The notes under the pieces are model-generated. The model searched no databases. It was not told where the DNA came from and worked only from the letters and a program-made list of their open reading frames with translations. From Henckelia pumila (lineage: Eukaryota > Streptophyta > Magnoliopsida > Lamiales > Gesneriaceae), in contig NC_133120.1 of the NCBI RefSeq assembly GCF_033568475.1, positions 94,444,151 through 94,508,150 of the forward strand: 64,000 nt of DNA, written 5' to 3'. Below are positions 1 to 9,861 of this stretch, piece by piece. The number at the start of each line of letters is the position of its first letter. Position 1 is the first letter of the stretch. Both the position numbers and the translations under genes were made by a program.

Positions 1-11
1 AGAATGTTGCA

Positions 12-1516
12 TCAGCCAGAGGGGTTGACATAACTTATGACACTGTATACAGTCTGGATTATGGTGAGTGCAAAAAGAAATATTGCAGCAGCAACGGAAA
101 GAATGGCCCATGGATTAGTGAAATAGGTATGGATGAGATTAGCTCTCCATTTGTGCCATGGCCTCTGGCAATATTGGATAACCTCCTTACGCACCTTGTC
201 TAAGCTGCTCTTGGGATCAAGTGTTACGTCTTTTGACAGAGAGTTGAACAAGTTAGCCACTGCTTTGTCACTGCCCAGTGCATTCTGTAAGACACCGCAA
301 GAATTCAACGAGATCACATCTCTAGCATTGTCGATTATGTTATCCATGAAGAAAATGTATGAAGTGATCTCATTCCCCGCACCCACATGGAACCTCTCGA
401 ACGCTATCAAGTTCAGGTATAGTGACTCGAGCGCGTCGTCTACCACAATCAGCGGAAGCTTGAGAACCCCTTTACGGAATGATATGTCCTTGAGGCTTCT
501 TGTCTCACTTTCCTCTATCCGAATTCCAGCTTCGATGAGCTCTGTGGCTGACCGTATGATCTCGTCTCCACCGTGGTTAACTTCATGTTGGGGTTGATCA
601 GTACTCTGTTTTGTGTTTCTTTTTCCGCGATGGTGGACGTCCTGGAGTAGGCTCTTTCTATACACGTCTAATATGTGCAAGCAGTTGTCGAACCCTTTGT
701 TCTTCACAGAGGTTTGAGCAAAGAAATCAAGAATCGCTCTCGTCAAATCCTTGCCTTTCTGGAATACAGATGAAATTACGTAAAAAGAGGACAACCAACA
801 TCAACAGAAAGCGGGTAGTGCATTTAAATAATACGTAAAAACGGATTTCATTCGACCTTTGAGGGATGATCATTTTGAACGTCAACTAGCTTCTTAAGAA
901 CCAGGATGGGTATTTGATTCTCGATCATCAGCATGTCACGCTTCAGATAGGGAACAATGTAGAGCTTGCCATGGCTGCTAAAGATGGGATCATTCGCAGC
1001 ATAATTGTGGTTTGTTGTCTGATCAACACCACCATCAGTAGTAGGCTCCGTTTGGGACGTGGGCTGGGGCTCGGAGGTGGTACGCAATATTTCCAAGATG
1101 AAGCAGCCATCCATGATCATGAGCTTTATGAAAGCATCATTATCTTGGTGCCACTCGAGGTCTGTTAACTGATCATAGGCGTCCTTGAGCTCCAGCACCA
1201 CTGGAGTCAACTTGTCGATGAAGCTCTGGAGGGGTTTGTTGGATCGTTTGAGAAAGTGAAGGAGAGCGCGGTGCTTGTGCTCCTCCATCGGCCTCAAGTT
1301 TTCCTCCCCGTGATGGTATGGCCCGATGGATACGAGCTGTGGCTTGTAAGCTCGCTTGTTGAGATCGGTAACACAAGCTGGCACTCGGTAGATGGATCGC
1401 TTTCTCCATTGCTCGGATTGAGTAGAAGTATTCGACATGTTGTTCAGTTGTTTGTTTATTTGGATAACCCATGGCTCATCGTTTATTTGGACAACACATG
1501 GCTCATCGTCTCCCAT
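12..1516 (-). CDS. DUF247 (UPF0481) plant membrane protein, two exons
   Basis: Member of the plant-specific DUF247/UPF0481 family; the biochemical role is unknown, though some grass relatives act in self-incompatibility. Exon 1 is 1516-857 (220 residues) and exon 2 is 758-12, giving about 468 residues, normal for the family. The 98-bp intron (759-856) has a GT donor after the codon for Lys220 and a TTCCAG acceptor, and frame is kept. Family hallmarks are YRVPACVTDLNKRAYKP, VSIGPYHHG, MIMDGCFILEILR, NDPIF and RDMLMIENQIP. A single membrane segment (WAILSVAAAIFLFALTII) lies near the C-terminus, as is typical. The N-terminus contains an in-frame 9-residue tandem repeat. Most relatives have no intron, so the break at 857 could also be read as a damaged single-exon gene; the good splice sites and preserved frame favour an intron. 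Confidence 0.85.
1454..1507. repeat. 27-bp tandem duplication at the start of the DUF247 gene
   Basis: Two 27-bp units, 1454-1480 and 1481-1507, differ at only a few bases. Read on the minus strand they encode DEPCVVQIN and DEPWVIQIN near the N-terminus of the DUF247 protein. The unit length keeps frame. Confidence 0.85.
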
Positions 1517-1522
1517 TGGAAC

Positions 1523-1865
1523 TGATTAATGGACAGCCAACTGATGATCTCTTGATAGATAAGTACATAATAGATGTGTGTTCATGTATATATATGTATA
1601 CACATAGAATCATGTCTTACCTAAGATGGAAAGCAACCCATGTATTCTCTATAATCATGCAAGCAATGAGCTGGAGCTATTCCTTAATTGGTTCTAAGTT
1701 TTATTCCTTCCTTGAGACTTAGGCACATGTAAAAATAATACCTTTTTTAAAATATATATACATGATGCTATTCATATATTATAACTTAACAATAAACAAT
1801 GCATGCAGTATATATATGCGATGTTTTTTAAGGGCTTTTTACACGTGATTTCACAACACTCGGTA
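1523..1865. other. Upstream region of the DUF247 gene
   Basis: AT-rich stretch upstream of the minus-strand DUF247 gene, with TATA-like runs (tatatatatgtata around 1585-1600). No coding signal or repeat was recognised. Confidence 0.5.
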
Positions 1866-1873
1866 GATCTATC

Positions 1874-2670
1874 TAGGGGTGCAATCGAGCTCGACTCGTA
1901 TTTAACTATTCGAGCTCGATCGAGTAGTTAGTTTCGTGCTCGAGTTCGAGCTCGTCTATAGCTCGAACTACTCGAGCTCGAAAATTATATATATATATAT
2001 AAATACAAAATATATGAATAAATAAATAAATAAAAATATTATATACATTATATTTATATTATATTTTATATATATGTGTGTTATCGAGTAGAGCTGTAAT
2101 CGAGTCGAACTATAGCAAAATTTTAGTGTTCGAGTTCGAGCTCGAGTTCGAATTGAGATAATCGAAGTTCGGCTCGAAGTTCGAAATTTTTTTATTTTCG
2201 GCTTGAGTTCGATTCGATAGAGAATTCGAGTTCGAGTTCGAGTTCGATTCAAATATATTATATAATATTATCTATATATAATATAATATTATTTATAATA
2301 TATATAATATTTTATATAATATATATTATATAAAATATTATATATGTATATTATATAAAGCTGGTTCGCGAGCCGGCTCGCGAACTTTCGAACAAAAGAT
2401 TTTAGGCTTGAGTTCGGCTCGTATAATAGTTTGAGTTCGGCTAGAGTTTGAAAAATTCAAATCCGAATCGAATATTTTTTCGACCTGACTCGAAAATTTC
2501 GCGAGCCGGCTCGGCTCGTTTACAACCCATTATCAAGTAGCTCGCGAGCCACTCGAACACATATATTTGAAACTTGAGCTCGAGCTCGAGCTCGATTGTA
2601 TGCTTGAGTCGAGCTTTGACCGAGCTATTCACGAGCTGCTCACGAGTAGCTCGACTCTTTTGCACCTCTG
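1874..2670. mobile_element. Non-autonomous hAT-type element (MITE)
   Basis: A 797-bp element begins TAGGGGTGCA and ends TGCACCTCTG, imperfect terminal inverted repeats. It is flanked by a perfect 8-bp target duplication GATCTATC (1866-1873 and 2671-2678). An 8-bp duplication and TAGGGGTG-type ends are typical of the hAT superfamily. The interior is made of many degenerate CGAGCTCGA / GAGTTCGAG motifs on both sides of an AT-rich core (about 2260-2360). No transposase is present, so it would need a transposase supplied from elsewhere. Confidence 0.85.
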
Positions 2671-2678
2671 GATCTATC

Positions 2679-3954
2679 TATTTTTGTCTACTTTATTTAG
2701 ACTTTTCTAAGTCTATATTTAATTTGTTGGTAAACAAATTAAAGAGAAGATTGTATCATGGGTTCAATACTCAAAATCTTACGATGATCCTATTATATAT
2801 ACTGATTATATATCTTTTTGGCAAGAACATAATTAATACTCAAAATTTGAGAGTCCTCCATTAATAAATATTTAATATGCATGTTATAGTCAGGCAAATA
2901 AAAAGCATTCAAAATACGACCAATATATATATAAAATTTGTTTGGTTCATTAATTCACAAAACGTAAGCGGGATAAAATGCAATATTTTTATGTTGGCGG
3001 GGAGCCAAAATGCTGATTCTACAGCTTCTGGAACATGAGAAAGCTGCACGCACGAGTCAAATAAAAGCAGCTCCTTGATTGGAATTTTGAACAAGTTGGA
3101 TTTGATCATTTGGTAGATCAACTTGCATTCACGTACGTGACATAAAAAAAGATTAATGTTTTTTACGTCTTTGACGATCTTTAATTTGGTCGTGAATTAT
3201 ATTATTAGATATAACACAGTTGTGAACATAGGGCCCCAGCTCCACAGCCCCACTCTTTGGTCATTCTTTTAGTCTGGTTTGTTCAATTGTTCTATATATC
3301 AAAGTACATTATGTATTTGTATATTCTGGATATTCGATCTATATATTGTCACCTACCTTTTTTTTTTTTTAATAAAAAAAATAGTGTCGTGCACTTTTAT
3401 TTTATCAAATTACAATTAATCATCAATATCATATTATACATGCATATTTCATCATCTCAAATTCATGAATCAACAAGAATAATTAATATATCGTATACTG
3501 AACATATATATTTCTCATGTATATAGATATGCTTTTTTTTTTTTTGAATGGCATGAAGAATTACAGAGACTTAGTTTAATCTATTTTTAGATATTAGAAA
3601 CAAAGTCTGAAATAATTAATATAAAGAAAATTCCTATTTTAAAACATACATGACTAGGTTGACTTTTTGTGGTAAATTAATTATGGATAGTTTTCATAAT
3701 TTAAAATCAATTAATATTTATGAGTGAACGTGTATATAATGAAAGGATCAGGTGCATAATAATTAGGTTCGTGTTCCTTCAACTTCCTATTGTCTGCTGT
3801 ACGCAATATAATCTGATCATATACATATCTCCTCATGAAATGAGTCGATCGACATATCCCATCTGAAAAAAGTAACTGTAGTCTCATGAAATAATTAATC
3901 TTATATACATGTAGATCAAGTGTTCGACCGACGACGTGCAATATCAACCAAAAA
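2679..3954. other. AT-rich intergenic spacer
   Basis: AT-rich DNA with short poly-A/T runs; I see no gene or clear repeat. A TATA-like TATATA at 3902-3907 lies about 50 bp before the PADRE start codon and may belong to its promoter. Confidence 0.5.
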
Positions 3955-4530
3955 ATGGCGACTGCGGGTTGCTTCGGCATGAGAGGCCGGATCGTGCAGC
4001 CCGGAGAACGCCGGATCAAAACCATAAAGCTCTTAAAGTGCGACGGCGAAACGAGGATCTACGACCGACCCGTCAAGGCCGGAGAGCTGATGGAGGAGTT
4101 CCCGAAACACATGGTGTGCCGCTCCGACTGCTTGTACATAGGCCAAGAGATCCCGGCTCTGCCCCAGCACCACCGCCTCCAGCCGGGCCACAACTATTTC
4201 CTTCTTCCGGCTAACTTTTTCCAGTCCACCTTCACATTCGCCTCGTTCCTGCGCTGCTGCTCCAGCTTCGGCGCCGCCGCTTTTCTCATAGAAAAGACTC
4301 CGGCGGGGAGTCTGAGGATCAAACTTTCCGAAGAGTACGGACAGGCGCGGCAACATGAGGCCGCCGCTAACGCATTGATCATCACGACGCCGCAGTTGCG
4401 CAAAGACTACGAGCAGCTGGTGGCGCTCGTGCGACGAAACCAATGGAAACCGAAGCTCGACACCATCGCCGAGAAGAAGAGCAGTAAACGGAAGCCCAGG
4501 AAAATCAAGAAATCACCAGTAATTTTATAA
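3955..4530 (+). CDS. PADRE (DUF4228) domain protein
   Basis: A 191-residue intronless gene of the plant DUF4228 family, renamed PADRE for its links to pathogen and abiotic stress responses; the molecular function is not established. The domain starts at the N-terminus, with MATAGCFGMRG, a KLLKCDGETRIYDRPVKAGE strand region, the EFPKHMVCRSDCLYIGQ block and QPGHNYFLLP. A C-terminal basic tail (KKSSKRKPRKIKKS) could be a nuclear localisation signal. The start codon is in good context (aaaaATGGCG). The coding DNA is strikingly GC-rich compared with its AT-rich flanks, as is common for intronless plant genes. An overlapping frame beginning at 3936 is rejected as a shadow. Confidence 0.9.
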   Translation: MATAGCFGMRGRIVQPGERRIKTIKLLKCDGETRIYDRPVKAGELMEEFPKHMVCRSDCLYIGQEIPALPQHHRLQPGHNYFLLPANFFQSTFTFASFLRCCSSFGAAAFLIEKTPAGSLRIKLSEEYGQARQHEAAANALIITTPQLRKDYEQLVALVRRNQWKPKLDTIAEKKSSKRKPRKIKKSPVIL

Positions 4531-5900
4531 TTAATTAATTGTAACTAATTAAATTGGTTCTTAATTACCAAACTTCATTAGGGGCCGGGCCAGGTAATTG
4601 TAAACTAACGGTAACGGCACTGGAAATTAATACATGGTCCATATTTAATATATCTTCTTGCTTTTCTTGATTTTTTTTCCCCTTTCTTCAACATATAATA
4701 TATATAGTATAGGGATTCAATAATTCATGTGAAGAATATGATATATAGTTGTATTTCGAAAGGTGATTTCTCCAAATTCTGTAATTTCTGTGGAGAATAT
4801 ATATATATATGATAATTGTATTGATCAATCAAGTATATACATATTTGCATGCATCTCTTCAATCGACACTTTTTTGCTCGTATTTAATTTCGAACTCTGC
4901 AAAAGTTTATATTATATTAATTACTTTACCACGCGATCAATCCATAATTCATTAGATCATTAATGAACAAAATATTTTCTGAAAAAGAAAAATTGGTAGA
5001 GAAATATAATTATATATTGCATGGGGAATAATATTATCCGATCCGTAATGTTGGCTGGAAAATGAATCTGAATGGATGGATCGGAGAAGAAAGCCAAATT
5101 AAAGGTCATGAGATATATAATTGGATGGGGTAGCTCGAATTTCGAATATTGGACAAAACAGTGGTCAATTGTAGTCAGCTCGTTCCAGTCCACATGACAA
5201 CAAAAACGTATGCACTTTATATTTTTTTAATTAATCAGATGCATATATATAATATATATGGATGCTTACGTTACGTACGTTAAATAAATAAAATCAAAAG
5301 TTTTGTTTAAGGGTCCTGAACAACATTGGCACCTGTGTTTAAAGTCATTTCGTTTGTTTGATTGATGACGTATGTACGTTATTATGTGCAAATTATTAAT
5401 CAATCCGACCAATTTATTTGTGAATTAATGAGCCACCATTTGAGCACTGTGTTTGCCAAATAATAAAATTGACTGGTGAGTCGTGACTCGAGAGATCGTG
5501 TTGTAGAAGTTTTTTTTGGTGCTATCGTGTTCTACCATACTTGTATTTGTTTAGAATTGTGACATGTATGCTATCACATTGAGATTAATATCGGTCTTTT
5601 TTTTTAAAAAAAAAAAAAAATCTATATTGAGAATTGAGATCGAGAAATCTAATATAATTGGATTTCACAAAAACTATTATAAGATGATTTATATGTTAAT
5701 TTTATGAAACGAATCTCTAACTCGATCAAACTCATAAAAAATTATTATTTTTTGAGGCGCAAAATATTATTTTTAATTACATCTAAATTAGAAATTTCTC
5801 TTAAAAATTATATATATTCCACAATTTTCTATATAAAAAATTTGAAGAATTTTTTTATTTTTAAAATTTTAAAATGACAGCTACTTATTTGATGAATAAA
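4531..5900. other. AT-rich intergenic region with a dispersed duplicate
   Basis: Mostly AT-rich DNA with poly-A/T tracts. About 4975-5460 contains a copy of a sequence that recurs, diverged, at about 9215-9500 (listed separately). No gene was recognised. Confidence 0.5.
4975..5460 (+). repeat. Dispersed duplicate, copy A
   Basis: Shares an ordered series of near-identical blocks with 9215-9500: GAAAAATTGGTAG, ATGAATCTGAAT, GCCAAATTAAAGGTCA, TAGCTCGAAT, TCAATTGTAGTCAGCTCG and CACATGACA-CAAAAACGTATG, then GCAAATTATTAAT and CCAATTTAT. Spacing is similar, with extra bases in this copy. It could be an old segmental duplication or an uncharacterised transposon family. Confidence 0.6.
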
Positions 5901-6242
5901 TCTATACTATCTATACTATTATATAAAGATTGAGAGCATTAGAAAAACTGTTTTTTTGTGTGGCATGAACACACCAAAATTTCTTTCTTATTTGCCCTTT
6001 TCTAATGTAAATTATATATACTAGCAACCGTGGCACATGCGTTGCGTGTGTAACAAAAAATATGGCAAACACGTTCAAGTGTAACTTAATACATGTTCTC
6101 AAAATAAATTTAATGCAATCAAATAATATAACTAAAATATTTAAAACATATATATATATACACACATGTAACTTTTATAAAGAGGTTGAACTAAAAAAAA
6201 TTGAAAATGCAATCCTAATATATACGTGTTCCACGAAATAAG

Positions 6243-6273
<31 letters not shown>

Positions 6274-6309
6274 TATGTTGAACATGCAACGCGTGTACTA
6301 TGCCACTAA
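5901..6309. mobile_element. Possible short non-autonomous Helitron
   Basis: Starts TCTATACTATCTATACTATT after an A and ends CTAA before a T, matching the A/T insertion preference and the 5'-TC / CTRR-3' ends of plant Helitrons. The interior includes GCAACCGTGGCACATGCGTT and, near the end, ATGCAACGCGTG, a motif style common in plant Helitrons. I did not find a convincing terminal hairpin, so this is tentative. Confidence 0.35.
6249..6274. repeat. (TA)n microsatellite
   Basis: An uninterrupted run of TA dinucleotides of about 26 bp. Confidence 0.9.
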
Positions 6310-6813
6310 TATTAATTAAACGATAATATTAGCTAATTCAAGTTTTTGATCATATATATTACTTTATGGAATTCAGTTTTCGTTTTTATCCGTCAACCAA
6401 TATTGATGCATGTTCGATTGCTGATGATCATCTAGTTATATAAATATAACTTATTTTTGTGATTCAAAAATAAATTATTATAAATAAACGGAAATCTTTT
6501 TTTTATTCTGGAAAAATTTATTTTCACAATGATTTAATTTAATTTATTTAATTTAAAATGACATCGTAAGGAATTTAAATCCATTATTTTATTTTAACTT
6601 CGAAGATACATACATTTTATTATTCATTAAAATTTATAGTATACCAACAATATTACAAGTTTGATTTATTAGTGAATTTTATTTTTAAAAAATTAAGCTA
6701 ATCACAACACAAGAAAATATTTTTGGATGTAAAGATATTCTTCGAAGGTTCTTTTATTTTATTTTATTTTATTTATTTAATGACCTTTCTTCTACATTTT
6801 AACAGAATTGAGT

Positions 6814-6864
6814 ATTGGGCTTCAAACCTACTAAAAATAGAAAATGAATTGGGCTTCAAACCTA
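6814..6864 (+). promoter_or_regulatory. Duplicated site II (TGGGCT) element upstream of COX5C
   Basis: The 17-bp sequence ATTGGGCTTCAAACCTA occurs twice, at 6814-6830 and 6848-6864, 34 bp apart. Each copy contains TGGGCT, a site II element (TGGGCY). Such elements are known to drive nuclear genes for cytochrome c and cytochrome oxidase subunits through TCP-type factors. They lie just upstream of the inferred untranslated first exon of COX5C. Confidence 0.6.
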
Positions 6865-6982
6865 TATATCCTTTCCTTAGTGGACCTCTAAAAATTTGCT
6901 CGTTTAAATTCTGCAGCTCTGGTTACTCTCGAGTCTCGTCCGTCGAGTGTCTCCGCCGAAGCCAAATTTCTCCTCCGATCAG

Positions 6983-8220
6983 GTTATCTCATCTGCTCTT
7001 CTTAGTGATTATTTGTTTGTCTTGTACTTTTCCAGATTGAGCCAGTAATGTAAAGAAAGCCTATACTATTCATTTTTTTTTCCTTTTAATAGCATTTCTT
7101 AGATAATTATTTGTTGCCTACGCTTTAAATTTGTTTTGTGCTTGCCGTTTTGATTTTTCTCCCTCCATTTAATCTTCTGTTGCTTTAGTCCATGAAATCG
7201 AAAAATTATTAGTGATCAAGAACATGGCCCTATCCGATGCTCGTGTGTTTGGGTCAAAGGCTTCCCTTTTTCTCGTGCTATCAAGAATCCAGCTATTTAT
7301 GTTTTGTTTTGATGCGTGAGTCTTACCTGCCCTGTATCTTTCGCTTTTGTTGGATTTTTTGTTCTTATTTTTTGGGCGGCTTACCCGCGTTTAGGAATCC
7401 TTTAACCCCCACCTCATTGCTCATACTCCATTTTGCAATCTCGTTGGGTTAAAAGTAAGACACTCTACGGCACGCACACTCAATCACGTTCATACGACTC
7501 GAGCCCATTTTGGAATTTCTTGATCATTTCTATTACTCCAATCTTTCAGTGCAGGTTCCACGGATCCAAGTGTCTCGAAATCGATCGAACACGTTTAAGG
7601 TGAGCTTCATTCTAGGTATGTATTTGCGTTTTATTTTTAGATTTGATAATTTTTGTGTGAATTCATCCTGTCTGCACTTAAAGATTCGAAATGATTTCTG
7701 AAGTTGATTGAAATAACGAGCTATTATTTGATCACACTCTGAATTTGATATTGTGGTATTATTAGGTCGCGGTTACATATATTAATCCTATGTTTTGTGG
7801 TATTTGGGCTCAAATTTCCTTGACCTTTGTTTCATTTTGATAAATTTATAGTTTTATAATTTGATTTCAGTGTTCTTGTTTTGGTTTTAGTTTGGTTGTT
7901 AATGTCAACTGAGAAATGAGGATAGAAAAATGTTCCTTTCCGTTGTGTTACGTAGTTTATTAATTTTTCAGATGAATTAGGTGTTAGGTGCATAGAAACA
8001 ACCTGTGGTTATTGTAATTGCGTGATTAGATAACAAAGTGTGTTGGTTAAGTTCAACAATATTTCACTCCAGCATCTTGGTAGCGATTTGATTATGTCTT
8101 GTGGTGTTTTGCTGGATTTAGAATATATTTACCTTATTTGAAGTTGAAATATAGTCTTTTCATTCTTGTAAATCCCTCCCGATGTTATGTTTCTGAAATC
8201 ATGGAAGTTTGTGAATTCAG
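6983..8220 (+). other. Leader intron(s) of COX5C (5' UTR)
   Basis: A pyrimidine-rich leader ending GATCAG|GTTATC at 6982 and the acceptor GAATTCAG at 8220 suggest that the 5' UTR is spliced, with the ATG 28 bp into the last exon. A further possible exon, 7555-7599, is bounded by a CAG and by AAG|GTGAGC, so there may be two introns or alternative leaders. Dicot COX5c genes are known to carry a leader intron that raises expression. The interior is T-rich and contains no credible ORF. Confidence 0.55.
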
Positions 8221-8248
8221 GATTTGTACACCTCTATTAGCAATTTAA

Positions 8249-8443
8249 ATGGCTGGCTCTAGGGTTGCTCATGTCACTCTAAAAGGACCAAGCGTGGTGA
8301 AGGAGATACTGATAGCAACTGCACTTGGCCTCACTGCAGGCAGTTTTTGGAAGATGCACCACTGGAACGAGCAAAGAAAGACAAGGGCGTTCTATGATTT
8401 ACTGGATAAAGGCGAGGTCACTGTCGTTGCTGCGGAAGAGTAA
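8249..8443 (+). CDS. COX5C: Cytochrome c oxidase subunit 5C
   Basis: Encodes the 64-residue plant subunit Vc of mitochondrial complex IV, a small inner-membrane protein. The sequence matches the family end to end: MAGSRVAHVTLKGPSVVKE, a membrane helix (ILIATALGLTAGSFW), then KMHHWNEQRKTRAFYDLL and an acidic end. Length is normal and there is no cleavable presequence, as expected. The coding part is a single exon preceded by a spliced leader and a duplicated site II promoter element. A possible poly(A) signal AATAAA lies at 8809-8814. It stands alone between PADRE and RING genes. Confidence 0.95.
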   Translation: MAGSRVAHVTLKGPSVVKEILIATALGLTAGSFWKMHHWNEQRKTRAFYDLLDKGEVTVVAAEE

Positions 8444-9214
8444 AACTTCTGTATCTTTTCTTGGTTATTGTTACTCATACTGGTGTGATGCTGGTCAGAA
8501 TTTGTGTTGCTTTGGCTCTTTGTGATCATAATTGGGTTGTTTAGTTTGGATTTCTTGTCAATAATTGCAGTCCCTATATTCAATCTCCTGCAAATACTGA
8601 AGTTTCTTGGTCTCTGTTGTCTTGCTTTTGGTTGCTAACCTGATATGTCCTGGAAATATTCAAGATATCAATGCTTTCAATGTTACAATTGAATATGTGC
8701 TGCCTGTATGTATGTAGTTTGATTTTAGTCCTGGATGTTTGATTATTGCCATTCATTTGTATGGCAACACATCTGCTATGCTAATTTCTTTTATCCAGAT
8801 TAACTTGCAATAAACTTCAATGAGGAGGATATATGTTGTATGAAATCCTCTTAGATTTCAACAAGATTCGGAATGAATCTATAATAAGTACACAAAAACT
8901 CCTATCTGTGGGGTATAAAGGTCAGTGGCATGTAAAATAGAGGAAAGCAAACATTACTCTAAAATGAACATGATATATTAGCCTTACAAAGTCAAGTATC
9001 CAGAACACAAATTGCGCTTATCAAACAATATAAAATCATAATTATCTTCCAAGTGATAATTAATTTCTTGTTAATGTATATAGATGAATGATTTATGATT
9101 TTAGAACACATACAAAAATGACTAAACACACACCTACATATCATTCACTTGCATACGTGAAAAGAAACAGATATCATGTATTGATAAAATTAATTGGAAT
9201 AAACAAAATATTTA
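8444..9214 (+). other. COX5C 3' UTR and spacer
   Basis: T-rich transcript end with a candidate poly(A) signal AATAAA at 8809-8814, then AT-rich spacer. Nothing else was recognised. Confidence 0.5.
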
Positions 9215-9500
9215 TTTAAAAAAGAAAAATTGGTAGGAGAAATATATATGCATTGCATTCGATTAATATTTTCCATGACTTTGGCTACTAAATGAATCTG
9301 AATCGATCGAGAAGCTAGCCAAATTAAAGGTCAGATAATTAATTGGGTGTGGTCGGTAGCTCGAATATGGGACAAAACAATAATCAATTGTAGTCAGCTC
9401 GTCCACATGACAGCAAAAACGTATGTTATTATAATATGATGCGCAAATTATTAATTTCAACCAATTTATGTTTGTGAAATTGGCCATAGAATTTGAGCTC
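9215..9500 (+). repeat. Dispersed duplicate, copy B
   Basis: Diverged second copy of the sequence at 4975-5460, in the same orientation and with the same block order. It is shorter because several spacers are contracted. Confidence 0.6.
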
Positions 9501-9861
9501 CATATTTGCAACTATTCCATAGAAAGTATAATGCCAAATTAACAACAGAAAACGTAAAAAAAAACACCAGATAAAGATGAGAATACACAAAACTGTAACC
9601 AGTAGCTCTTTTATACATCTAAGCGGACATACTCCAGTTATGGAATCAGTCCAAATGTACAAACATTTTTTATTTGATCAATTTAATGACCATTCAAGCT
9701 GACCTTGTACAATCAAGTTCAAACCAATAACACCACCTCAAGAACATCAAGTATGGAAATCCTCTAAGTCTATTTAAACAACAATTCTTGAACTCATGTT
9801 TCATGAGATACGGTCAAGTGATCAGCCGGTCCTCCTAAGCAAGAACTCGATCTTATACATA

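Noticed and set aside
133-597. Plus-strand ORF opposite the DUF247 gene
   Set aside because: It is the antisense shadow of a conserved coding exon and has no protein-like features.
1900-2660. Dense CGAGCTCGA repeats as a satellite, CRISPR-like array or gene
   Set aside because: The motifs are degenerate, without regular spacing, and lie exactly between hAT-type ends with an 8-bp duplication.
8325-8525. Second ORF overlapping COX5C
   Set aside because: It is an out-of-frame shadow; the 64-residue COX5C frame is conserved end to end.
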